DNA of 64,000 bases from Rhizobium sp. R711 (GTDB lineage: Bacteria; Pseudomonadota; Alphaproteobacteria; Rhizobiales; Rhizobiaceae). Shown piece after piece: positions 7,969 through 17,701 of this stretch. The translations under genes and the position numbers were made by a program. Numbering within the stretch: the stretch's first letter is position 1; each line of letters starts with the position of its first letter. Below the pieces are notes generated by a model. It ran no database searches. It saw nothing but the letters and a program-made list of their open reading frames with translations, and had not been told where the DNA came from. The DNA is taken from assembly GCF_002211365.1 (NCBI RefSeq), contig NZ_LOKZ01000003.1, positions 1 through 64,000 of the forward strand, given 5' to 3'.

Positions 7969-8643
7969 TTAGGCGCCTTCGCCGATCAGCGAGATAACGC
8001 TGCTACGTTCGGCCGGCGCCGCTGCAGCGTCCGTGCTGACAGCCTTGCCGCCCTCCATTTTCACCTTGCCTTGGGCAAAGAGCCGCAGCGCTTGCGGGTA
8101 AAGCTGATGCTCGACGGTAAGCACACGTGCGGCGAGGCTGTCAGCATTGTCGCTGGAAAGGACCGGAACGGCGGCCTGGCCGATAACCGGTCCCTCGTCC
8201 ATGCCTTCGGTGACGAAGTGCACCGTGCAGCCGGCGATCCGCATCCCGGCGTCGATCGCGCGCTGATGGGTGTGCAGGCCGGGAAAGAGCGGCAGCAGGG
8301 AGGGATGGATGTTGATCATCCTGCCTTCGTAGCGCTGGATGAAGGTGCTGCTCAGCAGCCGCATGTAGCCTGCAAGGCAAAGAATGTCGGGAGAAAGCTC
8401 ATCGAGTGCGGCAAAGATTGCTTCCTCGTGCGCTTCCTTGCTCGCATAGTCCTTGCGCACGAAGGCAAATGTCGGGATGCCTTCCGCCGCCGCTTTGGCG
8501 AGCCCGCCGGCGTCGGCCTTGTCCGAGATGACGCCGACGATCTCCGCCGGATAGTCGCCAGCCTTGGCCGCGGCGACCAACGCCATCATGTTGGAACCGC
8601 CGCCGGAGATAAAGACGACGGCGCGTTTGCGCGGCGACGTCAT
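7969..8643 (-). CDS. purN: Phosphoribosylglycinamide formyltransferase PurN
   Basis: 224 residues. It transfers a formyl group from 10-formyl-tetrahydrofolate to GAR, the third step of purine synthesis. The phosphate loop SGGGSN (13-18) and the catalytic Asn111, His113 (INIHPSLLP) and Asp149 (MDEGPVIGQ) are all present. The C-terminal ~25 residues form an Ala-rich tail beyond the E. coli length. Its ATG overlaps the purM stop by four bases (ATGA), so the pair is a translationally coupled operon. Confidence 0.97.
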   Translation of the reverse strand: MTSPRKRAVVFISGGGSNMMALVAAAKAGDYPAEIVGVISDKADAGGLAKAAAEGIPTFAFVRKDYASKEAHEEAIFAALDELSPDILCLAGYMRLLSSTFIQRYEGRMINIHPSLLPLFPGLHTHQRAIDAGMRIAGCTVHFVTEGMDEGPVIGQAAVPVLSSDNADSLAARVLTVEHQLYPQALRLFAQGKVKMEGGKAVSTDAAAAPAERSSVISLIGEGA

Positions 8644-9713
8644 ATGGCGAGTGTACCCTTGTAGAGCGTGCCGGCTGCGCCCTCGGTGCGGGCGATCATC
8701 CGACCGAGCGTTACGACCGTCTCGCCTTCAGCTTCGAGCGCCGCGATGACGGTCGCGACATTCTCAGCCGAAACGACTGCGATCATGCCGATGCCGCAGT
8801 TGAAGGTGCGCAGCATTTCGTTGGCTTCAACGCCGCCCGTCTTGGAAAGCCAGGAGAAGACCGAGGGAACCTTGACGGCTGCAAGATCGATCTCGGCTGC
8901 GAGGTGCTTCGGCAGAACACGGGGAATGTTCTCCGGGAAGCCGCCGCCTGTGATGTGCGCCAGTGCCTTGATGGCCTTCGTTTCACGGATGGCCTTGAGG
9001 AGCGGCTTTACATAAATGCGCGTCGGCGTCAGCAGGGCTTCGCCGAGGCTCTTGCCTTCCTCGAACGGAGCCGGAGCATCCCAGGCGAAGCCGGAAATGC
9101 CGACGATCTTGCGCACCAGCGAAAAGCCGTTAGAGTGAACACCCGAGGAGGCAAGGCCAAGGATCACGTCGCCCTCGGCAATGTCGCCTGACGGCAGCAG
9201 TTGGCCGCGCTCGGCAGCGCCGACGGCAAAGCCGGCAAGGTCGTAGTCGCCGGAGGAGTACATGCCAGGCATCTCGGCGGTCTCACCGCCGATCAGTGCG
9301 CAGCCCGCGTCGCGGCAGCCGGCGGCAATGCCCTCGACGATCGCCGCGCCCTGGTCGGGATCGAGCTTGCCGGTAGCGAAGTAGTCGAGGAAGAACAGCG
9401 GCTCCGCGCCCTGGACGACCAGATCGTTGACGCACATGGCAACGAGATCGATGCCAACCGTGTCGTGATAATCGGCGTCGATGGCGATCTTCAGCTTGGT
9501 GCCGACGCCGTCATTGGCGGCAACGAGAACCGGGTCGGTGAAGCCTGCGGCCTTCAGGTCGAACAGGCCGCCGAAGCCACCGATCTCGCCGTCCGCTCCC
9601 GGGCGGCGCGTCGAGCGCACAGCGGGCTTGATCTTCTCCACCAGAAGGTTTCCTGCGTCGATGTCGACGCCTGCGTCGCTATAGGTCAGGCCGTTTTTTC
9701 CAGACTGGCTCAT
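8640..9713 (-). CDS. purM: Phosphoribosylformylglycinamidine cyclo-ligase PurM
   Basis: 357 residues, AIR synthase, which uses ATP to close FGAM to aminoimidazole ribotide. The family N-terminus ([14 protein letters not shown]) and the nucleotide-binding segment with [11 protein letters not shown] are present, and length is normal. The frame extends upstream, but ATG 9713 is preceded by GGAGAG at a good distance and gives the family start, so the earlier ATG at 9809 is rejected. First gene of purM-purN. The 246-base gap to the divergent permease gene holds the promoters. Confidence 0.97.
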   Translation of the reverse strand: MSQSGKNGLTYSDAGVDIDAGNLLVEKIKPAVRSTRRPGADGEIGGFGGLFDLKAAGFTDPVLVAANDGVGTKLKIAIDADYHDTVGIDLVAMCVNDLVVQGAEPLFFLDYFATGKLDPDQGAAIVEGIAAGCRDAGCALIGGETAEMPGMYSSGDYDLAGFAVGAAERGQLLPSGDIAEGDVILGLASSGVHSNGFSLVRKIVGISGFAWDAPAPFEEGKSLGEALLTPTRIYVKPLLKAIRETKAIKALAHITGGGFPENIPRVLPKHLAAEIDLAAVKVPSVFSWLSKTGGVEANEMLRTFNCGIGMIAVVSAENVATVIAALEAEGETVVTLGRMIARTEGAAGTLYKGTLAI

Positions 9714-9959
9714 GCTGCTCTCCGATGGCTGTGCAGGGGCGGGAAATGTCACCGCCTCAATATGAGGGTCGCCATTGCATGACACGGGCCTACATGCAAG
9801 GGATTGCATGGAAAAAGCCCCAATTTCCCGCTCTTTTGACGCAGGTCCTCGGGATTTTTAGCGGCGGGGTTGACCATTCTCTCGGCCACATCCTATGTGC
9901 TCGAAAGGTTGCATCGCGGCGATGCAGAAAATCAAGACGGTCGATCAGCGGGGAATGTG

Positions 9960-11081
9960 ATGCCGCAGCAGGTTAGCGGGGCAGGTCTGAAGCGCCAGGT
10001 CATCTTCTGGCTGATCGTGCTCGCCTTCTTTATTGGCTTCCTTTTCATCTTCAGCTCGATCTTGCTGCCGTTCCTTGCAGGTATGGCGCTGGCCTATTTC
10101 CTCGATCCGGTCGCGGACCGGCTGGAGCGCCTTGGGCTGACCCGCCTCATGGCCACGATCGTCATTCTGATCGCCTTCATCGTCGTGATCGTACTGGCCT
10201 TGATGATCCTGATACCTGTCTTGGCAAGCCAGTTCAGCGATTTTGCCGGTCGCCTGCCCGGCTACATCGATCAGTTGCAGACGTTCATTACAAAGTCGCA
10301 GAATTCCCTCCTGCCAGACTGGGTGAGGAACCAATTCGGGACGATCAAGAACAACTTCTCCGAGATCCTATCACAAGGATTCGGGCTGCTAACCGGGCTT
10401 TTCGGTCAGGTCTGGAGTTCCGGTCTTGCCGTCGTCAACCTGATCTCGCTGATGATCGTCACGCCCGTTGTGGCCTTCTACATGCTGCTTGATTGGGATC
10501 GCATGATCGCAAAGGTCGATCAGTACATTCCGCGCGACTATGTAGCCAATGTCCACCAGATCATGCGGGAAATCGATCAGGCGATCGCCGGTTTCATCCG
10601 CGGGCAGGGCTCGCTCTGCCTCATCCTGGGCATCTGGTATGCCGTTGGCCTGTCGCTGGTTGGCTTGAATTTCGGCCTGCTGATCGGTCTGTTCGCCGGC
10701 ATGATCAGCTTCATTCCCTATGTGGGTTCGCTGGTGGGGCTCGTCCTCGCCGTCGGCGTTGCCATCGTCCAGTTCTGGCCCGATTACATCTGGGTCGGCG
10801 CGGTGCTCGCGGTATTCTTCAGTGGCCAGTTTATGGAAGGCAACATCCTGCAGCCGAAGCTGGTGGGCCATAGTGTCGGGCTGCATCCTGTTTGGTTGAT
10901 GTTCGCGCTCTTTGCTTTCGGCGCGTTGTTCGGCTTTGTTGGCCTGCTGGTTGCCGTGCCGGCGGCTGCCGCCGTCGGCGTGCTTGTCCGTTTTGCGCTT
11001 TCACGCTACCTTCAGAGCGATCTTTATGCTGGCGGGTCGAAGAATGACCGGGTCGGCAAGACAAAAGCTGATCCCAAATGA
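9960..11081 (+). CDS. AI-2E transporter family (PerM/YdiK-like) membrane protein
   Basis: 373 residues from ATG 9960, chosen because GGGGAA lies just upstream; a TTG at 9870 gives a longer frame with no family support. Hydrophobic segments occur near residues 15-60, 65-95, 150-180 and four or more between 210 and 355, giving about seven or eight membrane spans with a soluble loop around 95-145, as in this family. Members were first linked to autoinducer-2 export, but most have unproven roles and one acts as a Na+/H+ antiporter. The stop overlaps the hdaA start (ATGA), so the two are co-translated; this pairing is common in rhizobia as far as I recall. Confidence 0.88.
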   Translation: MPQQVSGAGLKRQVIFWLIVLAFFIGFLFIFSSILLPFLAGMALAYFLDPVADRLERLGLTRLMATIVILIAFIVVIVLALMILIPVLASQFSDFAGRLPGYIDQLQTFITKSQNSLLPDWVRNQFGTIKNNFSEILSQGFGLLTGLFGQVWSSGLAVVNLISLMIVTPVVAFYMLLDWDRMIAKVDQYIPRDYVANVHQIMREIDQAIAGFIRGQGSLCLILGIWYAVGLSLVGLNFGLLIGLFAGMISFIPYVGSLVGLVLAVGVAIVQFWPDYIWVGAVLAVFFSGQFMEGNILQPKLVGHSVGLHPVWLMFALFAFGALFGFVGLLVAVPAAAAVGVLVRFALSRYLQSDLYAGGSKNDRVGKTKADPK

Positions 11082-11791
11082 CTGATGTGAAAAACGCTGG
11101 TCCAAGGCGCAATGCCGTCGAACAGCTTCCCTTGGCCTTTTCGCATGATGCGGCAACCGGGCGCGATGATCTGTTGATCTCCGAGCGGCTGGCAGCGGCG
11201 GTCTCGATCGTCGATGCCTGGCCGCACTGGCCCTCGCCCGTCGTGATCCTCGCCGGTCCGGTAGGCTCGGGAAAATCGCATCTGGCCAATATCTGGAAAG
11301 ATCACAGCGGCGCCGTCGATATCCATCCCAGGGCCGGCGCCAACGCGGCGGTGGATGCGGCCAACGGTCCGGTGCTGTTTGAGGACGTCGACCGGCTTGG
11401 CTTCGACGACAACGAGCTTTTCCATGTCATCAACAGCGTGCGGGAAAACGGTCACAGTCTACTGATGACCAGCCGCCTTTGGCCGATGTCCTGGCCCGTG
11501 GAACTGCCGGATTTGCGCTCGCGCCTGAAGGCGGCGACAGTCGTCGAGATCGGCGAACCGGACGAGGAATTGCTGTCACAGGTCATTGTCAAGCTGTTTG
11601 CCGACCGCCAGCTTTATATTGATGACAAACTGGTCCTCTATATCGTCAACCGGATGGAGCGGTCGCTCAACGCCGCCCAGACGATTGTGGACAGGCTCGA
11701 TCGACTTGCCCTCTCTCGGGGAACGAAGATTACTCGAACTCTCGCCGCTGAAGTGTTGAATGAATTGGGCAATTCGGAGCCGGCGGATTGA
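11078..11791 (+). CDS. hdaA: DnaA regulatory inactivator HdaA
   Basis: 237 residues. A clamp-binding motif QLPLAF lies at residues 16-21, exactly where Hda-type proteins contact the DNA polymerase beta clamp. The AAA+ Walker A GPVGSGKS follows at 60-67 and a Walker B-like VLFEDVD at 99-105. HdaA stimulates ATP hydrolysis by DnaA after initiation and so limits re-initiation; in Caulobacter it is essential. There is no C-terminal DNA-binding domain IV, which separates it from DnaA itself. It is coupled to the upstream permease and followed 64 bases later by ppk. Confidence 0.92.
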   Translation: MTDVKNAGPRRNAVEQLPLAFSHDAATGRDDLLISERLAAAVSIVDAWPHWPSPVVILAGPVGSGKSHLANIWKDHSGAVDIHPRAGANAAVDAANGPVLFEDVDRLGFDDNELFHVINSVRENGHSLLMTSRLWPMSWPVELPDLRSRLKAATVVEIGEPDEELLSQVIVKLFADRQLYIDDKLVLYIVNRMERSLNAAQTIVDRLDRLALSRGTKITRTLAAEVLNELGNSEPAD

Positions 11792-11855
11792 CTGTCACAG
11801 TTCTGTCGTGAAACTGATATAATTCGCTGGGCGAATGAAACGGGACAATCAGACC

Positions 11856-14060
11856 ATGGATAGCGCAGTCGCGGAGCATCACGAATCTACTCCGGTAACC
11901 AACGAGACTGTGCCATCGCTGGAAGAACTGCTCGCCAGTCCCGAGCGTTTCATCAACCGCGAATTTTCATGGCTGCAGTTCAATCGCCGTGTTCTAGAGG
12001 AAACGCTGAACACCGAACATCCGCTGCTTGAGCGCGTTCGCTTCCTGTCGATCTCGGCCGCAAACCTCGACGAATTCTTCATGGTCCGCGTCGCCGGTCT
12101 TGAGGGGCAGGTGCGCCAGAATATCGTTGTGCGCGCTCCCGACGGCAAGACGCCTGCCGAACAACTCGACGCAATCCTTCAGGAAATCGACAATCTGCAG
12201 ATGGAGCAGCAGGCGTCGCTTGCCGTGCTCCAGCAGTATCTCGCCAAGGAAGACATTCTAATTGTGCGCCCGGGCGCGCTCAGCGAGTCCGATCGGGCCT
12301 GGCTGGCGACTGAGTTTGAGCAGGCGATCTTCCCGGTTCTGACGCCGCTGTCTATCGATCCGGCGCATCCGTTCCCCTTCATTCCGAACCTCGGATTCTC
12401 GATCGGCCTGCAACTCGTCAACAAGAACGGTCGCGAGCCGATGACGGCGCTGCTGCGCCTGCCGCCGGCGCTTGATCGCTTCGTGCGCCTGCCGGACGAT
12501 CGCAATACGATCCGCTACATCACGCTTGAGGACGTCGCGAATATCTTCATCCACCGGCTCTATCCAGGCTACGAGGTGCAGGGCTCGGGTACGTTCCGGA
12601 TCATTCGCGACAGCGATATCGAAGTCGAGGAAGAAGCCGAAGACCTCGTGCGCTTTTTTGAAACGGCGCTGAAGCGACGGCGCCGTGGATCGGTGATCCG
12701 TATCGAGACCGATTCGGAGATGCCGGCTTCGCTGCGCCAGTTCGTCGTGCAGGCACTGAGCGTGCCGGAGAACCGCGTTGCGATCTTGCCAGGTTTGCTC
12801 GCCCTGAACACGCTGTCGGAGATCACGAAAGCGCCGCGCGAAGATCTCCGGTTTCCTCCTTACAATGCGCGATTTCCCGAGCGAGTCCGAGAGCATGCCG
12901 GGGACTGCCTTGCGGCAATCCGCGAAAAGGACATGGTGGTCCACCATCCTTACGAATCTTTCGACGTGGTGGTCCAGTTTCTGCTCCAGGCTGCGCGTGA
13001 TCCTGACGTCTTGGCGATAAAGCAGACGCTCTATCGCACCTCGAACGACAGCCCGATCGTCCGCGCATTGATCGACGCGGCCGAGTCCGGAAAATCCGTC
13101 ACGGCGCTGGTGGAGCTGAAGGCCCGTTTCGATGAAGAAGCGAATATCCGCTGGGCGCGCGATCTTGAACGCGCTGGCGTGCAGGTGGTCTTCGGTTTCA
13201 TCGAACTGAAGACGCATTCGAAGATGTCGATGGTCGTGCGCCGCGAGGAAGGCAAGCTGCGCACCTATTGCCATCTCGGCACCGGCAACTACCATCCGAT
13301 CACCGCCAAGATATACACCGACTTGTCGTTCTTCACCTGCAATCCGGTGATCGCTCACGACATGGCGAACATCTTCAATTTCATCACTGGCTACGGCGAG
13401 CCGGAGGAGAGCATGAAGCTCGCCGTGTCGCCCTACACGCTGCGTTCACGCATCCTTCGTCACATCGATGAAGAGATCAGGCATGCCAAGAACGGCGCGC
13501 CGGCCGCAATCTGGATGAAGATGAATTCGCTGGTCGATCCAGAGATCATCGACGCGCTCTATACGGCGAGCCACGCTGGTGTTGAGATCGATCTCGTGAT
13601 CCGGGGTATCTGCTGCCTGCGCCCGCAGGTGCCAGGCCTGTCCGACAATATCCGTGTGAAGTCGATCGTCGGTCGCTTCCTGGAGCACAGCCGCATCTTC
13701 TGCTTCGGCAATGGTCACGGGCTGCCATCAGACAAGGCGTTGGTTTATATCGGTTCGGCCGATATGATGCCGCGCAACCTCGATCGCCGTGTGGAAACGT
13801 TGGTCCCACTGACCAATCCGACGGTCCACGAGCAGGTCCTCTCGCAGATTATGCTCGGCAATATCATTGACAATCAGCAAAGCTACGAGATATTGCCCGA
13901 CGGTACGTCCAGGCGCATGGAGGTGCGCAAGGGCGAGGAGCCGTTCAACGCGCAACAGTATTTCATGACCAACCCCAGCCTGTCCGGCCGTGGTGAAGCT
14001 CTGAAATCCAGTGCGCCCAAGCTGATCGCCGGCCTGCTTTCCGGCCGAAACAACAAGTAA
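11856..14060 (+). CDS. ppk: Polyphosphate kinase 1
   Basis: 734 residues from ATG 11856, which has GGGA upstream; an ATG at 11835 adds seven residues and cannot be excluded. It makes polyphosphate from ATP reversibly. The N domain ([12 protein letters not shown]), head domain and two phospholipase-D-like catalytic domains are in the usual order. The phosphorylated histidine lies in CHLGTGNYH (about residue 470), and the second catalytic domain has [17 protein letters not shown]. Full length. ppx follows 12 bases later, so synthesis and breakdown of polyphosphate are encoded together. No Pho box was identified. Confidence 0.96.
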   Translation: MDSAVAEHHESTPVTNETVPSLEELLASPERFINREFSWLQFNRRVLEETLNTEHPLLERVRFLSISAANLDEFFMVRVAGLEGQVRQNIVVRAPDGKTPAEQLDAILQEIDNLQMEQQASLAVLQQYLAKEDILIVRPGALSESDRAWLATEFEQAIFPVLTPLSIDPAHPFPFIPNLGFSIGLQLVNKNGREPMTALLRLPPALDRFVRLPDDRNTIRYITLEDVANIFIHRLYPGYEVQGSGTFRIIRDSDIEVEEEAEDLVRFFETALKRRRRGSVIRIETDSEMPASLRQFVVQALSVPENRVAILPGLLALNTLSEITKAPREDLRFPPYNARFPERVREHAGDCLAAIREKDMVVHHPYESFDVVVQFLLQAARDPDVLAIKQTLYRTSNDSPIVRALIDAAESGKSVTALVELKARFDEEANIRWARDLERAGVQVVFGFIELKTHSKMSMVVRREEGKLRTYCHLGTGNYHPITAKIYTDLSFFTCNPVIAHDMANIFNFITGYGEPEESMKLAVSPYTLRSRILRHIDEEIRHAKNGAPAAIWMKMNSLVDPEIIDALYTASHAGVEIDLVIRGICCLRPQVPGLSDNIRVKSIVGRFLEHSRIFCFGNGHGLPSDKALVYIGSADMMPRNLDRRVETLVPLTNPTVHEQVLSQIMLGNIIDNQQSYEILPDGTSRRMEVRKGEEPFNAQQYFMTNPSLSGRGEALKSSAPKLIAGLLSGRNNK

Positions 14061-14072
14061 TAATGGACCTGC

Positions 14073-15596
14073 ATGGTTGAATCAGAAGCCCAGGGGCGCC
14101 TTCCAGGGATTGCCCCGGTCTCCGTTGTCGATATCGGGTCGAACTCGATCCGTGTGGTCATCTATGAAGGCATGTCCCGTTCGCCGACGATCCTTTTCAA
14201 CGAAAAGGTGTTGTGCGGGTTGGGCAAGGGCATCGCGCTGACCGGCAAGATGGATGAGGCGAGCGTCGAGCGTGCTCTGGCCGCCTTGCATCGGTTCAAG
14301 GCGTTGTCCGATCAGGCGCGCGCCGCCACCATGTATGTTCTGGCGACGGCAGCCGCCCGCGAGGCATCCAACGGCCCCGACTTCATCCACCAGGCGGAGA
14401 CCATTCTTCAGCGCAAGATTCGCGTTCTCTCCGGTGAGGAAGAGGCGAAGTTCTCCGCCCTCGGCATTGTCAGCGGTTTCTATGAGCCGGACGGTATCGC
14501 GGGCGATCTGGGCGGTGGCTCGCTTGAATTGATTGACATCAAGGGCAAGGAAATCGGCAACGGTGTAACCTTGCCGCTGGGGGGGCTTCGCCTGTCCGAA
14601 TATGCAGGCGGCTCGATGGAGAAGGCCCGAACCTTCGCCCGCAAGCATGTGAAAACAAGTTCCAAGCTTCTGGCGAAGGGCGCGGGGCGTACCTTCTACG
14701 CCGTTGGCGGCACCTGGCGAAACATCGCCAAGCTGCACATGGAATTGACGCAGTATCCGCTGCACATGATGCAGGGTTACGAGGTTTCGCTCGAGGCGAT
14801 GATGCAGTTCCTCGACCAGGTGGAGATCGCCAGGGACTCGAGAGATCCTGCATGGTTGGCCGTCTCGAAGCATCGCCGCGCGTTGCTTCCCTTCGGCGCG
14901 GTTGCCATGAAGGAAGTCCTGAGTGCGATGAGCCCCTCTGTAATCTCGTTTTCGGGGCAGGGCGTGCGCGAAGGCTATCTCTATTCATTGCTTTCCGACA
15001 GCGAGCGCCGCAGCGATCCGCTTTTGGCCGCGGCGGGCGAGCTTGCCATTCTCCGCGCTCGTTCGCCGGAGCATGCCAGAGAACTTGCGGAGTGGACCGG
15101 TCGGATGATGCCTTATTTCGGCGTCGCCGAGACGAAGGAAGAGGCGCGCTATCGTCAGGCTGCATGCCTGCTCGCCGACATCAGTTGGCGCGCGCATCCG
15201 GACTATCGTGGCTTGCAGGCGCTGAACATCATTGCTCATTCGTCCTTCGTCGGCATCAGCCATCCCGGCCGCGCATTCATCGCGCTCACCAACTACTACC
15301 GGTTCGAAGGGCCTCACGATGACGGCGCGACGGGGCCGTTGGCTACGATCGCTACGCCGCAATATGTCGAGCGCGCCAAACTCCTCGGCGGAATGCTGCG
15401 GGTCGTCTACCTCTTCTCGGCGTCCATGCCGGGCGTGGTCCGCAACCTGAGTTTCCAGAAGTCGTCCAATCCCGATCTGGACCTGGAGTTCGTGGTTCCG
15501 GCGGAGTATCACGATTTTGCCGGCGAGCGTCTTGAGGGCCGTTTGCAACAGCTGTCCAGGCTAACCAACAAGCGCTTGGCGTTTCGCTTCGAGTAG
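14073..15596 (+). CDS. ppx: Exopolyphosphatase (Ppx/GppA family)
   Basis: 507 residues with the actin-like ATPase fold of Ppx/GppA: phosphate 1 motif VVDIGSNSIR (18-27), a catalytic Glu region around 115-125 (SGEEEAKF) and phosphate 2 motif GDLGGGSLE (about 148-156). A C-terminal helical region from about 310 resembles the HD-like domain of longer Ppx proteins. It releases phosphate from polyphosphate ends and may also act on pppGpp. It lies 12 bases after ppk in the same operon. Confidence 0.95.
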   Translation: MVESEAQGRLPGIAPVSVVDIGSNSIRVVIYEGMSRSPTILFNEKVLCGLGKGIALTGKMDEASVERALAALHRFKALSDQARAATMYVLATAAAREASNGPDFIHQAETILQRKIRVLSGEEEAKFSALGIVSGFYEPDGIAGDLGGGSLELIDIKGKEIGNGVTLPLGGLRLSEYAGGSMEKARTFARKHVKTSSKLLAKGAGRTFYAVGGTWRNIAKLHMELTQYPLHMMQGYEVSLEAMMQFLDQVEIARDSRDPAWLAVSKHRRALLPFGAVAMKEVLSAMSPSVISFSGQGVREGYLYSLLSDSERRSDPLLAAAGELAILRARSPEHARELAEWTGRMMPYFGVAETKEEARYRQAACLLADISWRAHPDYRGLQALNIIAHSSFVGISHPGRAFIALTNYYRFEGPHDDGATGPLATIATPQYVERAKLLGGMLRVVYLFSASMPGVVRNLSFQKSSNPDLDLEFVVPAEYHDFAGERLEGRLQQLSRLTNKRLAFRFE

Positions 15597-15746
15597 CGCC
15601 TCGCGGTTGATCGAGGCACACCACCGAACAGTCCGACGACTTTGTTGATCGCTTACGGTGAGTTTCCACAGATTTCGGCCCTAAGTTGACGTATTGGCTT
15701 GGTATATTTGCCAGCCAACATCACGAGCGAAATTTGGGCGAGAGAC

Positions 15747-16367
15747 ATGATCACGGATATTGAAGACTTTTTCACGAAAGGATGCGGACGCTGCGAGCGG
15801 TTTGCCACACCGGACTGTTCGACGCGGCGATGGATTGACGGCCTAAACGAACTTCGCCGCATCTGTCGCGATGTGGGCCTCGTCGAGACGGTGAAGTGGG
15901 CGCATCCCTGTTACATGCATGGGAGCCGCAATATCGTGATAATCGGCGCCTTCCGCGGCGACTTTCGTCTGAGTTTCTTTAACGCCGCACTGTTGAAGGA
16001 TCCCGAAGGCGTGCTTGAGAAGCAGGGGGCGAACACCCAACATCCCGACATGCTTCGCTTTGTGGAGAACGCACAGGTCGTAAAGATGGAGCCCGTTATC
16101 CGTTCCTACTTGAAGGAAGCGATGGGCTATGCAGAGGCTGGCATCAAGCCGCCGAAGGGGCAAGGCCAAGTAGACTTGCCTGACGAGTTGATCGAAGCCT
16201 TGGATTCCGACCCTGAACTCGCCGAGGCTTTTCATGATCTGACACCTGGCCGGCAGAAAAGCTACGTGATCAATCTCAACGGGGTGAAGAAGTCAGAAAC
16301 GCGAACCACGCGGATCGCTAAATTCCGGGATCACATTCTCGCCGGAAAGGGCGCAACGGAGCGGTAG
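15747..16367 (+). CDS. YdeI/DUF1801-like protein of unknown function
   Basis: 206 residues from ATG 15747, preceded by GGGCGAGAG; a TTG at 15699 gives a longer frame but lacks a ribosome site. The N-terminal half has the WIDGLNELRRI...VKWAHPCY pattern and an IIGAFRGDFRLSFF core typical of YdhG/DUF1801 proteins. The C-terminal part (LTPGRQKSYVINLNGVKK) matches the bacteriocin-protection YdeI/OmdA region. No enzymatic role is established for the family. No partner is evident; it lies downstream of ppx with a 150-base gap. Confidence 0.8.
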   Translation: MITDIEDFFTKGCGRCERFATPDCSTRRWIDGLNELRRICRDVGLVETVKWAHPCYMHGSRNIVIIGAFRGDFRLSFFNAALLKDPEGVLEKQGANTQHPDMLRFVENAQVVKMEPVIRSYLKEAMGYAEAGIKPPKGQGQVDLPDELIEALDSDPELAEAFHDLTPGRQKSYVINLNGVKKSETRTTRIAKFRDHILAGKGATER

Positions 16368-16436
16368 TTCGCGGTTTCGAACCCGTGGCCGGGCACTTCG
16401 ACCAATTCTAGCGTGCGCCGCTCGTTTCTGGAAAGC

Positions 16437-16455
16437 CCCGCTCACTTCGAGCGGG
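16437..16455 (-). terminator. Possible terminator of the phytase-like gene
   Basis: CCCGCTC (16437-16443) and GAGCGGG (16449-16455) form a seven-pair stem with a five-base loop between the convergent ends of the YdeI-like and phytase-like genes. Read leftward it is followed only by GCTTTCC, so the U-tract is poor. It may act mainly as a transcript-stabilising hairpin. Confidence 0.4.
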
Positions 16456-16477
16456 ACCTTCCCTGTGGGAGCGTAGC

Positions 16478-17656
16478 TCATTTCGCGTTCAGGAGTTCGC
16501 CGACTTCGAGCAGGCTGAACTCGTTGTTGTCGGCCTTGTCGACGGCACGGCCCGCCGAGAAGGGCAGGTTGTTGTCGTTGCCGACGACGATTTGGGTGGC
16601 GTCGACGCGGTCGACGTTCTCAATCGTCACGAACGGCATATCGTAGACGCCGTCCTTGCTGCCGGCCTTCTTCTTGTTGTCCGGGTCCTTGATGTTCAGG
16701 AGGTCGATGTAGCCGATCTTGCGGACAGCTTTGCCGACGTTGGCGTCGTTGAACTCGATCTTGTAGATGCGCTTGAGTTCAGCCGGAGCCTCGAAGCAAT
16801 CGGGCTTCGGCTGCTTGGGATGACCGTCGACCGATTCCATCTTGCCGTCGTCCTGATAGAGCGCTCCTTCCAGCAGGCCATAGAGCTTACTGCCGTCCTT
16901 CGACATCGCGAGACCCTCGAAGCCGCCTGAGCGCTTCAGGTTGAAGACCGGCATCTTGGCGGTTGGATTTGCAGGAACGGAAAGCGTCGGATTGTCGGGT
17001 GACATAACCGGCTTGCCGTCGACCTTGGTTGAGATCACGTCGGTCAGGCGACCCTCGGTGTCGAACTTGAGCAGGTAGGGTCCAAATTCCTCGCCGAGCC
17101 AGAAGCCATCAGCGACAGGCTGCACGGATTCGATGTCGAAGTCCGCACCCGTCAGATAGCGTTTCTCTGCGCCCTCGAGCACGATCGGGAACGGAGCCTT
17201 CTTGTCGGGGTCGGAAAGGAAGAGGTTCTTGATGACCTCGAGCTTGCCCGTCTGCCAGTCGAACTTCACCTGATGCAGGAAGAGCATCGCGTCGCTGGAA
17301 TTTGCCTTGGAACCAAAGCCGTTATCGGAGAGCGTCCAGAATGTGCCGTCCGGCATGGTCTTGATGCCGGAGAAGCCCTGGACAGCCTGGCCATCGAAGG
17401 GAAGCTTCAGGTCGGTGACGCGTGCACCGTCCTTGCCGGGAACACTGCCGAGTGCTTCGGTGCGCTTGCGGTCAGCCGTGGTGAATTTGCCGGAATGCTT
17501 GAGGAATTCAGGCGCATCGGCCGGAGCCGCGACCACCGTGTTGGCCGGCAGAATGGCCTGGCCTGCGAGTTTAGCTGGAAATTCCTGCTGGTCGGCGACC
17601 GCCGAACCAGCGATCAAAAGAAGAAATGAAACAGAAGCGAGAAGAGTATTTTTCAT
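16478..17656 (-). CDS. Exported esterase-like/phytase-like beta-propeller protein
   Basis: 392 residues. The N-terminus is a Sec signal peptide (hydrophobic residues 4-20, probable cleavage after AVA at 19-21). The rest matches the esterase-like activity of phytase family: FSGIKTMPDGTFWTLSDNGFG near 94-114, the acidic EEFGPYLLKFD segment near 188-198 and FEGLAMSKDGSKLYGLLEG near 246-264. Homologues are periplasmic and thought to hydrolyse phosphate esters, but firm substrates are lacking. Location next to ppk/ppx suggests a phosphate link, which is inference only. It stands alone on the minus strand, 45 bases after the cyclase gene. Confidence 0.85.
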   Translation of the reverse strand: MKNTLLASVSFLLLIAGSAVADQQEFPAKLAGQAILPANTVVAAPADAPEFLKHSGKFTTADRKRTEALGSVPGKDGARVTDLKLPFDGQAVQGFSGIKTMPDGTFWTLSDNGFGSKANSSDAMLFLHQVKFDWQTGKLEVIKNLFLSDPDKKAPFPIVLEGAEKRYLTGADFDIESVQPVADGFWLGEEFGPYLLKFDTEGRLTDVISTKVDGKPVMSPDNPTLSVPANPTAKMPVFNLKRSGGFEGLAMSKDGSKLYGLLEGALYQDDGKMESVDGHPKQPKPDCFEAPAELKRIYKIEFNDANVGKAVRKIGYIDLLNIKDPDNKKKAGSKDGVYDMPFVTIENVDRVDATQIVVGNDNNLPFSAGRAVDKADNNEFSLLEVGELLNAK

Positions 17657-17701
17657 CGAAACCCCCGAGGATTGGAATGCGGGTCTCGATTAGCAAGGCT
17701 T

